Source of the DNA: Luteolibacter ambystomatis
GTDB lineage: Bacteria; Verrucomicrobiota; Verrucomicrobiia; Verrucomicrobiales; Akkermansiaceae
Length of the DNA stretch: 64,000 nt
NCBI RefSeq assembly: GCF_018137965.1
Contig: NZ_CP073100.1
Coordinates: 2,739,754-2,803,753, forward strand
Direction of reading: 5' to 3'
Shown one piece after another: positions 8,859 through 18,183 of this stretch (position 1 is its first letter; every line of letters starts with the position of its first letter). The position numbers were made by a program, and so were the translations under genes. Below the pieces are notes generated by a model. The model worked only from the letters and a program-made list of their open reading frames with translations. It did no database searches and was not told where the DNA came from.

Positions 8859-9047
8859 ATGAAGAAAAAGGCTCTTTTCACCGGTTGTCTGCTATCCGTG
8901 TCCTTGTGCGGGCCATTGCGCGCCGCGGATGTCGCTTGGGATCCTTCGCCAAGCGCGGTCGGAGCTGGCACCAATCAGGTCCTCACCAGCATCCCGCTTT
9001 CCAAAGCGGTGGATGGCAGGCTTTTCATCCGGATTTCGGTGCCATGA
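8859..9047 (+). pseudogene. Remnant of a secreted protein gene: signal peptide joined to a C-terminal tail
   Basis: The frame encodes 62 residues. It opens with a good signal peptide (MKKKALFTGCLLSVSLCG, cleavage after LRA-A), continues for about 30 residues, and ends DGRLFIRISVP. That ending matches the terminal F-x-R-x-x-V/T tail that closes seven large secreted proteins elsewhere in the window (for example FIRAKVT and FLRLKVT). The simplest reading is an internal deletion that joined the start and the end of a much larger gene. A palindromic repeat begins six bases after the stop. It sits directly behind a sigma/FecR pair, the position of a regulated export gene. It could instead be a genuine small secreted peptide. 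Confidence 0.45.
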
Positions 9048-9052
9048 GCAAA

Positions 9053-9087
9053 GGACGGGGATACCCCGGCAAGGGGTGTCCCTGTCC
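9053..9087. repeat. Palindromic hairpin repeat
   Basis: Two 15-base arms (GGACGGGGATACCCC and GGGGTGTCCCTGTCC) pair with two mismatches around a 5-base loop. It begins six bases after the remnant ORF and may mark the site of the rearrangement that truncated that gene. It could also act as a terminator for it. Confidence 0.5.
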
Positions 9088-9127
9088 CCGGTTCTCTTTC
9101 TTGGGTAATGCAAATGCAATGAACGAT

Positions 9128-9170
9128 GGCGTGGAGGTCATGAGGGGATTCCCAAAGCGGCCTCCACGCC
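9128..9170 (-). terminator. Inverted repeat downstream of the LysR gene
   Basis: A perfect 10-bp stem (GGCGTGGAGG / CCTCCACGCC) encloses 23 bases and lies about 30 bases beyond the LysR stop codon on the minus strand. The position fits a transcription end, but the loop is long and there is no T run. Confidence 0.35.
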
Positions 9171-9200
9171 AGCAGGCTCCAACCGCACCAGGAGAGACAC

Positions 9201-10097
9201 TCACCTTTTCCCGGGCCATCCCTTCAACAGGGCCATCAGCTCCCCGAGGGCTCCTTTCGCCCTCCCCGTGCGCCGCGCGAAGACGTGGGTGATCTTCGGC
9301 TGGCCTTTCAACGGCACCGCCACCACCGCGCTGCCCGCGAGCTTCTCCAGTGCGGCCGGAAGAATCGCGATCCCCGATCCCGCCGCCACCATCACCGCCA
9401 CCGCCTGGGCGCGCGGTGACTCCAGGATCACCCGTGGGCGGAATCCCGCATCCGCGCACATTCGCCCCACCAATGCCGCGAAGGCCGGCGCGGCCTCATG
9501 CGCCACCGCCACAAACGGTTCCTTCGCCAGCTCCTTCAACGCGACCTGCCGCCGTCCGGCCAAAGGATGATCCGAGGCCACGAAGCAACACAGCGCTTCC
9601 CGATGCCACGGCGTGACTTCGATTCCCGCCGCATCCGCGGGTGCCTCGATGCCCACGAACCCACCATCGAGCCTGCCTTCGGCAATCGCCCGCAGTTGGT
9701 CGTGTGGCGGCGCATCGTGCAGCAGGATCTGCACCTGCGGATGGGTGCCGCGGAAACGCCGCAGGATCTCCACCAGATCGTCATTCATCACCGCGCTGAC
9801 GAAGCCGAGGCGCAGACGCGCGGTTTCCCCCGCCACGGTCCGCTTCACCGCCTCTCCCGCGCGCGTGAGGCGGTTCGGAATCGTCCGCGTTTCCTCATAG
9901 AACAAATGCCCCGCCGGGGTGAGCGAGACCCCGCGCGGTTCGCGTTCGAAGAGCACCGCACCCAGCTTCTCCTCCAGCACCCGGACATGTCGGGACAGCG
10001 GCGGCTGGGCGAGATTGAGCCTTCGGGCAGCCCGGGTGAACGACAGCTCCTCCGCCACCGCCAGAAAGCACTCCAGTTCGCGCAGGGAATAATTCAT
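9201..10097 (-). CDS. LysR-family transcriptional regulator
   Basis: The 298-residue protein has the standard N-terminal winged helix-turn-helix (LRELECFLAVAEELSF, then RRLNLAQPPLSRHVRVLEEK, residues 5-60) and a periplasmic-binding-protein-like effector domain from about 90 to the end (RLRLGFVSAVMNDDLVEIL, DGGFVGIEAPADA). Its length is normal for the family. It is divergent from ilvD with only 71 bases between the start codons, and a canonical LysR operator lies in that gap. It therefore probably autoregulates and controls ilvD. The effector is unknown; a branched-chain amino-acid intermediate would be a reasonable guess from context. Confidence 0.9.
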   Translation of the reverse strand: MNYSLRELECFLAVAEELSFTRAARRLNLAQPPLSRHVRVLEEKLGAVLFEREPRGVSLTPAGHLFYEETRTIPNRLTRAGEAVKRTVAGETARLRLGFVSAVMNDDLVEILRRFRGTHPQVQILLHDAPPHDQLRAIAEGRLDGGFVGIEAPADAAGIEVTPWHREALCCFVASDHPLAGRRQVALKELAKEPFVAVAHEAAPAFAALVGRMCADAGFRPRVILESPRAQAVAVMVAAGSGIAILPAALEKLAGSAVVAVPLKGQPKITHVFARRTGRAKGALGELMALLKGWPGKR

Positions 10098-10101
10098 ACC
10101 G

Positions 10102-10126
10102 GATTGGTATCACAGGACAACCAATC
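10102..10126. promoter_or_regulatory. LysR-type operator in the lysR-ilvD divergent promoter
   Basis: GATTGGT and ACCAATC are perfect 7-base inverted arms separated by exactly 11 bases. This contains the T-N11-A core that LysR-type regulators bind. It lies five bases upstream of the LysR start codon and 43 bases before the ilvD start. That is the classic place for autorepression and divergent activation. Confidence 0.75.
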
Positions 10127-10168
10127 GAGTCATTCCAATATGGATGATTCCACGGCCAATATCCAAGC

Positions 10169-11848
10169 ATGGCTCTCAGCGACATCGTCAAGAAAGGCGC
10201 GATCCGCGCGCCGCACCGCAGCCTTCTCCGCGCGACCGGCGCGATCCGGTCGGAGGATGATTGGGACAAGCCCTTCATCGCCATCGCGAACTCCTTCGTC
10301 CAGATCATCCCCGGCCACGCCCATCTGGATGTGGTCGGCCGCAAGGTCCGCGAAGCCGTGCGCGCGGCGGGCGGCGTGCCTTTCGAGTTCAACTGCATCG
10401 GCGTGGACGACGGCATCGCGATGGGCCACGGCGGCATGCGCTACTCCCTCGCCTCGCGCGAGATCATCGCCGACAGCATCGAGACGATGCTGCGCGCCCA
10501 CTGTTTCGATGGAGCGGTGTGCATCCCGAACTGCGACAAGATCGTACCCGGCATGATGATGGGAGCGGCGCGGGTGAACATCCCCACCGTCTTCGTGTCC
10601 GGTGGCCCGATGCGTTCGGGAAAGAATCCGACCACTGGAGAATCGCTCGATCTCGCGTCCGTGTTCGAGGCCGTGGGCAAACTCTCCGCGCAGGCGATCA
10701 CAGAGGATCAGCTCGGTGAAATCGAACGCAACGCCTGCCCCACCTGCGGTTCCTGCTCGGGCATGTTCACCGCGAACTCGATGAACTGTCTGTGCGAGGC
10801 GCTGGGACTGGCGCTGCCTGGCAATGGCTCGATCCTCGCCACCGATCCCGCGCGCGACGCGCTCTTCGAACGTGCCGGACGCGCCATCGTGCGGCTGGTG
10901 CGCGATGACGTGAAGCCCTCCGACATCCTCACCCGCGGTGCGTTCGCCAACGCCCTCGCACTGGACATGGCAATGGGCGGCTCCTCGAACACCGTGCTGC
11001 ACACCATCGCCGTGGCCCATGAAGCGGGCATCCCGCTGACGATGCGCGATTTCAACGACATGGCCGCGCGCGTGCCGCATCTCTGCAAGGTCGCGCCCTC
11101 CGGGAAGCACTACATGGAGGACATCGACCGAGCCGGTGGCATCTCCGCGATCTTGCAGCGGCTCGCGGAAATCCCCGGCCTGCTCCATCTGGATGCCTTC
11201 ACCGTGAGCGGTCTCACTCTTGGCGAAACCATCTCCGTGGCGGAGGTGAAGGACGCCGAGGTGATCCGTCCGCTCGATCGCGCCTATTCCCAGCAAGGTG
11301 GGCTCGCCGTGCTTCACGGCAATCTCGCGCCGGACGGCTGCGTGGTGAAGACCGCAGGCGTGAGCCCCACCATGATGACCTTCACCGGTCCCGCCGTGAT
11401 CTTCGAGTCCGAGCAGGAAGCCACCAGCGGCATTCTCACGGGACAGGTGAAACCCGGCGACATGGTGGTGATCCGCTACGAGGGACCGAAGGGCGGCCCC
11501 GGCATGCCGGAAATGCTCGCGCCCACCTCGGCCATCGCCGGTCGCGGTCTGGGCGAGTCCGTGATGTTGATCACGGACGGACGTTTCTCCGGAGCCACGC
11601 GTGGCGGCGCCATCGGCCATGTTTCCCCGGAAGCCGCCGCAGGAGGCACCATCGCCCTGATCGAGCCCGGAGACCGGATCGAGGTCGATATTCCGAAGCG
11701 CACGATTCATCTCCATGTTTCCGAGGATATCCTCGCCGAACGCCGGGCGAGGTGGACGCCGCCCGAGCCGAAGATCCGCAGCGGCTACCTCGCCCGCTAC
11801 GCGAAGCTGGTCACCAGCGCGGACACCGGGGCGGTGCTGGCGGTGTAG
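10169..11848 (+). CDS. ilvD: Dihydroxy-acid dehydratase
   Basis: The 559-residue protein is full length. It dehydrates 2,3-dihydroxy-isovalerate and 2,3-dihydroxy-methylvalerate to the 2-keto acids, the third step of valine and isoleucine synthesis, in the cytoplasm. Family signatures are present: VDDGIAMGH near 76-84, the iron-sulfur cysteine motif [14 protein letters not shown] near 113-126, [16 protein letters not shown] near 190-206, and [20 protein letters not shown] near 470. The divergent LysR gene and operator suggest regulated expression. No other ilv gene is adjacent. A dispersed palindromic repeat begins on the last base of its TAG stop codon. Confidence 0.96.
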   Translation: MALSDIVKKGAIRAPHRSLLRATGAIRSEDDWDKPFIAIANSFVQIIPGHAHLDVVGRKVREAVRAAGGVPFEFNCIGVDDGIAMGHGGMRYSLASREIIADSIETMLRAHCFDGAVCIPNCDKIVPGMMMGAARVNIPTVFVSGGPMRSGKNPTTGESLDLASVFEAVGKLSAQAITEDQLGEIERNACPTCGSCSGMFTANSMNCLCEALGLALPGNGSILATDPARDALFERAGRAIVRLVRDDVKPSDILTRGAFANALALDMAMGGSSNTVLHTIAVAHEAGIPLTMRDFNDMAARVPHLCKVAPSGKHYMEDIDRAGGISAILQRLAEIPGLLHLDAFTVSGLTLGETISVAEVKDAEVIRPLDRAYSQQGGLAVLHGNLAPDGCVVKTAGVSPTMMTFTGPAVIFESEQEATSGILTGQVKPGDMVVIRYEGPKGGPGMPEMLAPTSAIAGRGLGESVMLITDGRFSGATRGGAIGHVSPEAAAGGTIALIEPGDRIEVDIPKRTIHLHVSEDILAERRARWTPPEPKIRSGYLARYAKLVTSADTGAVLAV

Positions 11849-11962
11849 TGGCTGTGGCGTCCCGCCGCAGGCCGTGGTCGTGGCGTCCCGCCGCGACGTC
11901 TTCCCTCCCAAGCATCGGCGTCCCGCCGATGCCACAGCCTGCCGCGGAACGCGTCAGCCACA
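11848..11962. repeat. Dispersed imperfect palindromic repeat, copy 2
   Basis: This is the second copy of the element at 2455. It has the same tandem GTGGCGTCCCGCCGC units and the same GTGGCTG / CAGCCAC outer ends, with a divergent centre. Its first base is the last base of the ilvD stop codon, so it probably shapes the ilvD transcript 3' end. In both copies the element follows a plus-strand gene closely. Confidence 0.75.
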
Positions 11963-12037
11963 GTTGGCGAAAATTCCCGGTCAGGTTCGGCGGTTTCGCG
12001 GCACAGCGCATGACGCGTCTTTTTGCCCGCTTTTCCC

Positions 12038-14656
12038 ATGAACCGCCGCCAGTTCCAGAAACTCCTCGCCGCCTCCGCCGCAGCCGCCTTTTCCCCCACT
12101 GCCTTCGCCGCTGCCACGGGCACGCCCTTCCCCGCCGCGGACGCCCTGATCAAGCGCCTGCTCGGAGAGGCCGCCGCGAAGATCCGCTGCGAAAAAACCG
12201 AAAGCGATACGGACGCCTACACCATCGACCGCGATGGAGACACGCTGGTGCTGCGCGGCAACTCGCCCATCGCCATCGGCGCGGCGCTCAACGACTGGCT
12301 GCGCCGCGATGCCAGGCGCCAGCTCTCCTGGACCGGCGAAAACCTGACGCTGCCCGCCACCCTGCCGCTACCGACCGAACCTCGCTCCGCGAAAGCCGCA
12401 CTGAAGCACCGGGTGGCGTATAATTTCTGCACCTTCGGCTACACCATGGCGTGGTGGGATTGGGCCGAGTGGGAGCGTGAGATCGATTTCCTCGCGCTGA
12501 TGGGGGTGAACATGCCGCTGGCGATGGTCGGCACCGAGTGCGTGTGGCGCGCGGTGTTCACGAAGATCGGCATGAGCGATGCCGCGATCCGATCCTTCCT
12601 GTGCGGACCGTGTTTCCTGCCGTGGCAGTTCATGGCGAACATCGAGAGCTGGGGCGGGCCGATGCCGGTCTCGTGGCTGGAAAGCCACCAGCTTCTCGGG
12701 CGAAAGATTCAGGACCGCATGCGCGAGCTCGGCATGACTCCGATCGCCCCGGGCTTCACCGGCTACGTGCCGCTCGCGCTGCGCGAGTTGAAGCCGGATG
12801 CGAAGATCCTGCAGAAGAAGCCGTGGTTCGGTTTCCCCCAGGGCACCGCCCAGCTCGATCCCACCGATCCGCTGTATCCGAAGCTCGCCTCGATGTTCGT
12901 GGAGGAACAGCAGCGTCTCTTCGGCGAGGCGCATTGGTATGCCTGCGATGTCTTCCACGAGAGCAAGCCGCCATCGAACGATCCGGCATACCTCGGATCG
13001 GTCGGCAAGATGCTCATCGACGCGCTGATGAAGGCCGACCCGCAGGCGAAGATCGCCATGCAGACCTGGACTCTCTACGAGCCGGTGGTGAAGGCCATTC
13101 CGGAGGACCGCCTGCTGCTCCTCGATCTCGATGGCCGCCGCAAGGACTACTGGGGCCGCGCCTTCGTCTCCGGCGTGATCCACAACTTCGGCGGGCGTGT
13201 TTACCTCGGTGGCAATCTCAAGAAATCGCTGGAGCTGGATCGCCATGCGGTGAATCCGGATCTGAAGAACGTGCAGGGCCTCGGCGTCTTCTGCGAGGGC
13301 AGCCACGCGAACTCACCGATTTACATGGCCGCACTGGAAAGCACCTTCCGCAAGCCCGGTGCCGCGGACAATGGCAAGGCGTGGTTGCGCGACTGGGCGG
13401 CCTCGCGTTTCGGCGTCGCGGAGGGTCCGGCGATTGAAGCATGGGTCTCCACGTGGGATCACGTCTATGCTCCGGGCAGCGGCGCTTCCTACAACTCCGG
13501 CGAATCGCCTCTGTGTGCGCGTCCGACCCTGAACGGCAAGGCCAGCTCGCCCTCCGCCGGCTCCTTCTCACGCAGCTATCCCTTGGAAAAACTCTGGGAT
13601 GCGTGGCAGTTGCTCGCGAGCGACGCCCAGCGTCTCGGCAAGCTGGATACCTATCGCTACGACCTCGTCGATTGGGGACGCCAGGCTTTGGCCGATCTCT
13701 CGGTGGTGCTGCGCAAGGACATCCTCACCGCCTACGAGGCCGGTGACCGCACCGCCTTCGACAAGGCCTGCCGCGCCTATCTCGAACTGGGCCGTGATCT
13801 CGACCGGCTGCTTGGCACCCGCCGCGAATTCCGCCTCGGCAACTGGCTTGCCAGCGCACGCCGCTGGGGCAAGGACGCCGCGGAAAAGAAACTCCACGAA
13901 CGCGCCGCCCGCCTGCTGGTCACCTTGTGGGGGCCGAACCGCCAGGCGCAGGTGAACTTCGACTACTCGAACCGCCAGTGGCACGGCCTGCTCGGTGCCT
14001 ATTATCTGAAGCGCTGGGAGAAGTATCTCGTCTTCCTCCAGTCGGAGATCGCGAAGCCGAAGGACCAGCGCCTCGATGACAAGACGCTGCTCAAGGTCTA
14101 CGGTCGTCCGGGTCCGGAGAATCATCCGTTCTTCAAGGATCTCGCCGAATGGGAATGGCAGTGGGCCGATCAATGCCAGGGCACCTTCACCGCGGAGCCG
14201 GAAGGCGATCCGCTGGCCATCACCCGCGAACTGATCGCGAAGTACGAGAGATCCGTACCACGCACGCCCGCGAAGAGTCCGATACGCCCCGATGTTCCCG
14301 AAGACGCCTTCGCCCTCGGCGAATGGGGTGCGGGCAAGCTGACAGCGGATTGGAAAAAGATCCGCTGGTCGGTGGAAGGGAAGTTCTCCGACTCCGGCAA
14401 ATTCGGCGTCACCTTCCAAGGCACGGGCAAGGACAAGGTCCGTGTACGCAACGTCACGCTCTATCAGAATGGCAAGGCGGTTTCGTCCGATCCGCATGAA
14501 GGCAGCACCGGCGCGGAGAATTCCGGCAACGTGTGGGCGATCCAGTTCCCGAATGTCACGCAGGCGCAAGGGCTGGAGATCGAAGCGGAACTCGCCAGCA
14601 ACGCTCCGGCAACATCCACCGGTGAGATCCACGCACACCGGTTGGCGACGAAGTGA
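12038..14656 (+). CDS. Alpha-N-acetylglucosaminidase, GH89 (NAGLU-like), Tat-exported
   Basis: The 872-residue product starts with a twin-arginine leader (MNRRQFQKLLAASAAAAF). After an N-terminal domain of about 120 residues comes the GH89 catalytic region: NFCTFGYTMAWWDWAEWERE, WLALMGVNMPLA-like FLALMGVNMPLAMVGTE, FLPWQFMANIESWGGPMP, and GFTGYVPLALREL. Likely catalytic glutamates are E308 in DVFHESKPP and E420 in FCEGSHANSP, which match the two active-site acids of the human enzyme by context. The C-terminus adds a beta-rich accessory segment. The enzyme removes terminal alpha-linked N-acetylglucosamine from glycans in the periplasm. The chosen ATG follows an in-frame upstream one by 15 bases and gives the cleaner Tat signal. 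Confidence 0.92.
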   Translation: MNRRQFQKLLAASAAAAFSPTAFAAATGTPFPAADALIKRLLGEAAAKIRCEKTESDTDAYTIDRDGDTLVLRGNSPIAIGAALNDWLRRDARRQLSWTGENLTLPATLPLPTEPRSAKAALKHRVAYNFCTFGYTMAWWDWAEWEREIDFLALMGVNMPLAMVGTECVWRAVFTKIGMSDAAIRSFLCGPCFLPWQFMANIESWGGPMPVSWLESHQLLGRKIQDRMRELGMTPIAPGFTGYVPLALRELKPDAKILQKKPWFGFPQGTAQLDPTDPLYPKLASMFVEEQQRLFGEAHWYACDVFHESKPPSNDPAYLGSVGKMLIDALMKADPQAKIAMQTWTLYEPVVKAIPEDRLLLLDLDGRRKDYWGRAFVSGVIHNFGGRVYLGGNLKKSLELDRHAVNPDLKNVQGLGVFCEGSHANSPIYMAALESTFRKPGAADNGKAWLRDWAASRFGVAEGPAIEAWVSTWDHVYAPGSGASYNSGESPLCARPTLNGKASSPSAGSFSRSYPLEKLWDAWQLLASDAQRLGKLDTYRYDLVDWGRQALADLSVVLRKDILTAYEAGDRTAFDKACRAYLELGRDLDRLLGTRREFRLGNWLASARRWGKDAAEKKLHERAARLLVTLWGPNRQAQVNFDYSNRQWHGLLGAYYLKRWEKYLVFLQSEIAKPKDQRLDDKTLLKVYGRPGPENHPFFKDLAEWEWQWADQCQGTFTAEPEGDPLAITRELIAKYERSVPRTPAKSPIRPDVPEDAFALGEWGAGKLTADWKKIRWSVEGKFSDSGKFGVTFQGTGKDKVRVRNVTLYQNGKAVSSDPHEGSTGAENSGNVWAIQFPNVTQAQGLEIEAELASNAPATSTGEIHAHRLATK

Positions 14657-14727
14657 ATCTTTGGCGTCCACCCGGGAGAATCCTACGACAAAAGGTAGTC
14701 GCGGAGCGACGGCAGATGAAACATCTC

Positions 14728-15423
14728 TCACCTCCTCCGGCGCAGCACCAGCACCCCGGCCCCAAAAGCACCCACCCACGCCATGTCCGGCTCGGGGACG
14801 GCGATGGTTCCGCTGATGACGAGGTTGTCCAGGGTGAGATACCGCGTGGTCGTTCCGGAGTTGTCGATGAACGGCATGTAGAACGTGACCGAAGTGCCCG
14901 GCAACGCGGCGAACCCACCACCGAGCGGCACGGCATTCACCACCGGATTCCCCGAACCGATGAAGCCGATGCGCGTAAGAGTGTCTCCGATCACATCATC
15001 GAATCCATCCAGGCTGGAATAGACCCGCGCATTGTGGCCGTTGGCACTGGTGTTGTCGTAGAAGAGGTTCGTCCCCGTCAGCTCCATCGACAGGCTGGTG
15101 AGCGTGACCACCTTGTCATTCGGAATGGTGACGGTGAATGAATAGTAGGCGTTCAATCCCAGCGCCGCGCCGGTATTGGTGGAGGGCGTGTCGAGGCCGG
15201 TGATCCGCAGGGCGTTCGACGCCCCCTCGTCGGTTGGACTTCCCGCGCCGGAGCCGATCATGAAATTGCTCACGGTGACCCCGGCGGCGATGGCCTCCGG
15301 TCCCAGCGTGGGCACCAGCGATGGCACGCCGCCGACATTCGTGAAGGTGAAGGTCGCCAGCACCGCGCCGGAGGCGGAAGCTGCGAAACCGAGAATGGCC
15401 GCGACAATGGGGAGAATTTTCAT
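14728..15423 (-). CDS. PEP-CTERM sorting-domain secreted protein
   Basis: The 231-residue protein has a signal peptide (MKILPIVAAILGFAASASG) and ends with a PEP-CTERM tail: VPEPD, a hydrophobic stretch (MAWVGAFGAGVLVL) and RRRR. Such tails are processed by an exosortase. The body is a beta-sandwich of unknown function (TSLSMELTGTNLFYD, RYLTLDNLVISGTI) typical of this phylum's extracellular proteins. It lies 96 bases downstream of a beta-strand-repeat gene on the same strand. No exosortase is in the window. It is the only clear PEP-CTERM protein here; the neighbouring repeat proteins end differently. Confidence 0.85.
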   Translation of the reverse strand: MKILPIVAAILGFAASASGAVLATFTFTNVGGVPSLVPTLGPEAIAAGVTVSNFMIGSGAGSPTDEGASNALRITGLDTPSTNTGAALGLNAYYSFTVTIPNDKVVTLTSLSMELTGTNLFYDNTSANGHNARVYSSLDGFDDVIGDTLTRIGFIGSGNPVVNAVPLGGGFAALPGTSVTFYMPFIDNSGTTTRYLTLDNLVISGTIAVPEPDMAWVGAFGAGVLVLRRRR

Positions 15424-15519
15424 GGGCTGGGGGATGGAAATCGAAGGCAGCGGATGAGGCCCGCTCCCCGCCCGTCCATTCACGTCGAGGAGAGCGCGAA
15501 GCGGACCCGTTCCCGTGCA

Positions 15520-18183
15520 TCAGGAAGCGGAAACGCGGAGACGGGCGAAGATGCGGTTTCCGCTACCACGCGGAATGGTCACGGTGATGATCTCCGTCTG
15601 CGCATCGAGGGTGATCACGGAGACGCCGGGCGAGGAATCGCCGGTGGTCACGCCCACGTGGAAGGACTGCCAGGTGGAGAGATTGTCACTGGCCTCCACC
15701 GAGAGGGAGATGTCGCTGGTCTCGGAGTTGACATTGCGGATGAAGGCGATGGTCCAGTTCGTGCCGTCCGAGCTGGTCATGAAGCTGCTGGACGACGCGG
15801 TCTTCGGATCGGTGCCGAGGACGTATTCCACCGCGTTCGGGATGCCGTCGTGGTCGTAGTCCGCGTTCGGAGCGCCATCGCCGGACGGATTCATGCCCAG
15901 CCCCTGGGACCAGGTGGTGTAGGGGCTCGCGCCAAATACGAGGTTCACCGTACGATTCACATCGTCATACTGGATGAAGAATCCCGATGGCAGGGCGCCG
16001 GGATTGAACGTGCCGGTGCGGGTGCCGGTGTAGCGCGCCACCGTGTAGGAGGTCAGCGTGGTCGCCTGGAGCACGGCGGTGGTCAGCGTGGCATTGGTGA
16101 GGTTCAGGTTTCCGGTCACATCCAGCAGGTCGCAGGTGCCCGCCTTGAGCTGGCAGAGATAGCTGCCGCCATTGAAGGAAAGGTCGTGCGTGGGCAGCGT
16201 GCCGACGGTGGTCGCCGTGCTGCCGGGCGAGACCACACCGGCCACGGTGGTGCTGCCCGCGATCGAACCGAAACCGGCGAGCGTCCCGGCCGCGCCAACG
16301 CTGACCTGGGTGGAAGCCAGAGCGGCATTCAGGTAAAGCGTGCCCGCCTGCACGGTGGTGCTGCCGGTGAAGGTCTGGGCGGTGGTGAGTGTCTGGCTGG
16401 CCGTGCCTTTCTTCACCAGCTTCACGGTATTGGTAGCACCATTCTGAATGATGCCGTCCCACGTGTTGTCGGCGGTATTGTTGAGGGTCAGCGTGGCATC
16501 GGTAGCGGCATTGTTCTGCACGCGGGATGCGCCCTTGTTCACGGTGTCCGTCACGATGCCACCCAGCTCCTGCGCATGGCCGTTGAGATCGAGGATGCTG
16601 GTGCCAACACCATTGGTGCCGATGTTGAGCAGGGCGTTCGGGGAAAGCCCGTTGTCCACACCGAGAACGACGCTGCCACCGTAGATGGTGGAGGTACCCG
16701 TCCAGTGATTGTTGGCATTGGCAAGGGTGATGGTGCCATTGCCCGCGGTGGTGCCGCGGAAGATCACGTTGCAACCGGCGACGGCCTCGGTGATCGCGCC
16801 GTTGAGCACCAGCGAGGCACCCTCCTGCACACCGATGCGGACCGGCGAGGCGGTGACGCTGACGGCACCATTGAGGGTATTGGTTCCCGCGGAGCTGGAG
16901 ATCGCACCGCGCGAGCCGGCGAGGATCTCGGTGCCGGTGAAGGTGCCGGTATAACCCGCGCCGGTGACGGCGATATCCTTCGGAATCGTCACGCCGCCGG
17001 ACAACGCGATCTGCGCGCCGGCCTTGACCGAAACAATGCCGCCCGCGGAGAGCGCGCCGGAGTTGGTCGCGCGCACCACGCCGGTGCTCACGGTGGTGGT
17101 GCCGGTATTGGAGTTCGGCACATCCAGGGTGAGGACGTTCACGCCCTTCTGCTCGAAGTTCGACTGGAGGCCGCCGGACAGGCCCGGGATGGCGCTCTGG
17201 CTCAGGTGGGTGGTGCGGTTGAGGGCGATGGTGCCGTTGTTGACGAGCTGGCCACTGCCCAGCGTGCCCACTCCCCCGCCCCAGCCGATGGTCAGCGTGG
17301 TGCCCGCGTCGACGGTGGTCTTGCCCGTGTTGGTGTTGTCGGCATGGATGATGAAACGGCCGCCGCCGGTGAAACGCACGTCGCCCGCGGGCGAACCGCC
17401 GTCTACCATCGCACAGGTGAAACGCTTCTCACCCACCGTGTCCGTGGACTCGAAGGTCGCGCCGTTGGAAAGGATGCGCAGAGCCGGGCCGACATTGGTG
17501 TTGCGGACCCACTCCTGATCGGTACCGGTGACGGAAGCGCGCAGCTTGCCGCCGTCGATGTTCAACTGGAGCGTGCCGGTAACGTTGTTCGTTTCCAGGA
17601 TGGTGCGCGTTTCGACCACCCCGCCGGAGTTGATGTTGATGCTGGCGCTGCCCGCACTGCCCGCGAACGTGCCGAAGGAAATCACATCCGCGGTGAAGGT
17701 GGAGCCGGAATTGACCGTCACGCTGGCATTGGCCGCGGCGGTGCCACGGGTCAGGACGCCGAACTGGCCGCTGGAGGTGAGGTTGCCGCCGGAGAGGACG
17801 AGCTGCGCCGCGCCGGCATAGCTGTTGGTCTGGCCGCCACCGACGAAACTGGTGTCCCCGCCATTCGCCACGATAGTGCCGCTGGTGACGGTGAGCTTCG
17901 AATTTCCGGTGTCGTTGTTTCCGATGACGATCGAACGGCCTTCCGCGCTGCCGGTGGTGCCGGTGTAGGTGGCGGTGGTGCCGAGGTCATAGAGTGCCGT
18001 GGCGTTGATGTTCACGCGGGTCACACTCGAACCGGTGCCGGGTGCGATGGCGGAGGAGGACCAGTTGGTATCGGTGTTCCAGGCATCGCTGGTGGTACCG
18101 TTGAAGGTGTAGGTCGTGGCGCGGGCGGCGGAGTTCCAGGCCGCGAACATCGCGAGCGAGAGGAAGAGCGGACTCGGTTTCAT
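15520..18183 (-). CDS. Autotransporter-associated beta-strand repeat protein
   Basis: The 887-residue protein has a signal peptide (MKPSPLFLSLAMFAAWNSAARA) and then a module opening YTFNGTTSDAWNTDTNW that starts such proteins. It continues with repeats of about 30-50 residues of the form GGTLTKxGxGTLTLxxANT(W/Y)TGTSTIxGG. The last 130 residues are not repeats: DYDHDGIPNAVEYVLGTDP, then SLSVEASDNLSTWQSF, ending RIFARLRVSAS. There is no C-terminal beta-barrel, so it is not a classical autotransporter. It is probably an exported, surface or matrix beta-solenoid. The longer frame upstream of the chosen ATG lacks a leader and was rejected. Confidence 0.85.
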   Translation of the reverse strand: MKPSPLFLSLAMFAAWNSAARATTYTFNGTTSDAWNTDTNWSSSAIAPGTGSSVTRVNINATALYDLGTTATYTGTTGSAEGRSIVIGNNDTGNSKLTVTSGTIVANGGDTSFVGGGQTNSYAGAAQLVLSGGNLTSSGQFGVLTRGTAAANASVTVNSGSTFTADVISFGTFAGSAGSASININSGGVVETRTILETNNVTGTLQLNIDGGKLRASVTGTDQEWVRNTNVGPALRILSNGATFESTDTVGEKRFTCAMVDGGSPAGDVRFTGGGRFIIHADNTNTGKTTVDAGTTLTIGWGGGVGTLGSGQLVNNGTIALNRTTHLSQSAIPGLSGGLQSNFEQKGVNVLTLDVPNSNTGTTTVSTGVVRATNSGALSAGGIVSVKAGAQIALSGGVTIPKDIAVTGAGYTGTFTGTEILAGSRGAISSSAGTNTLNGAVSVTASPVRIGVQEGASLVLNGAITEAVAGCNVIFRGTTAGNGTITLANANNHWTGTSTIYGGSVVLGVDNGLSPNALLNIGTNGVGTSILDLNGHAQELGGIVTDTVNKGASRVQNNAATDATLTLNNTADNTWDGIIQNGATNTVKLVKKGTASQTLTTAQTFTGSTTVQAGTLYLNAALASTQVSVGAAGTLAGFGSIAGSTTVAGVVSPGSTATTVGTLPTHDLSFNGGSYLCQLKAGTCDLLDVTGNLNLTNATLTTAVLQATTLTSYTVARYTGTRTGTFNPGALPSGFFIQYDDVNRTVNLVFGASPYTTWSQGLGMNPSGDGAPNADYDHDGIPNAVEYVLGTDPKTASSSSFMTSSDGTNWTIAFIRNVNSETSDISLSVEASDNLSTWQSFHVGVTTGDSSPGVSVITLDAQTEIITVTIPRGSGNRIFARLRVSAS

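Noticed and set aside
14657-14727. A possible small gene or terminator between the GH89 and PEP-CTERM genes
   Set aside because: Only a short GTCGCGGAGCGAC hairpin is present, with no T run and no coding frame.
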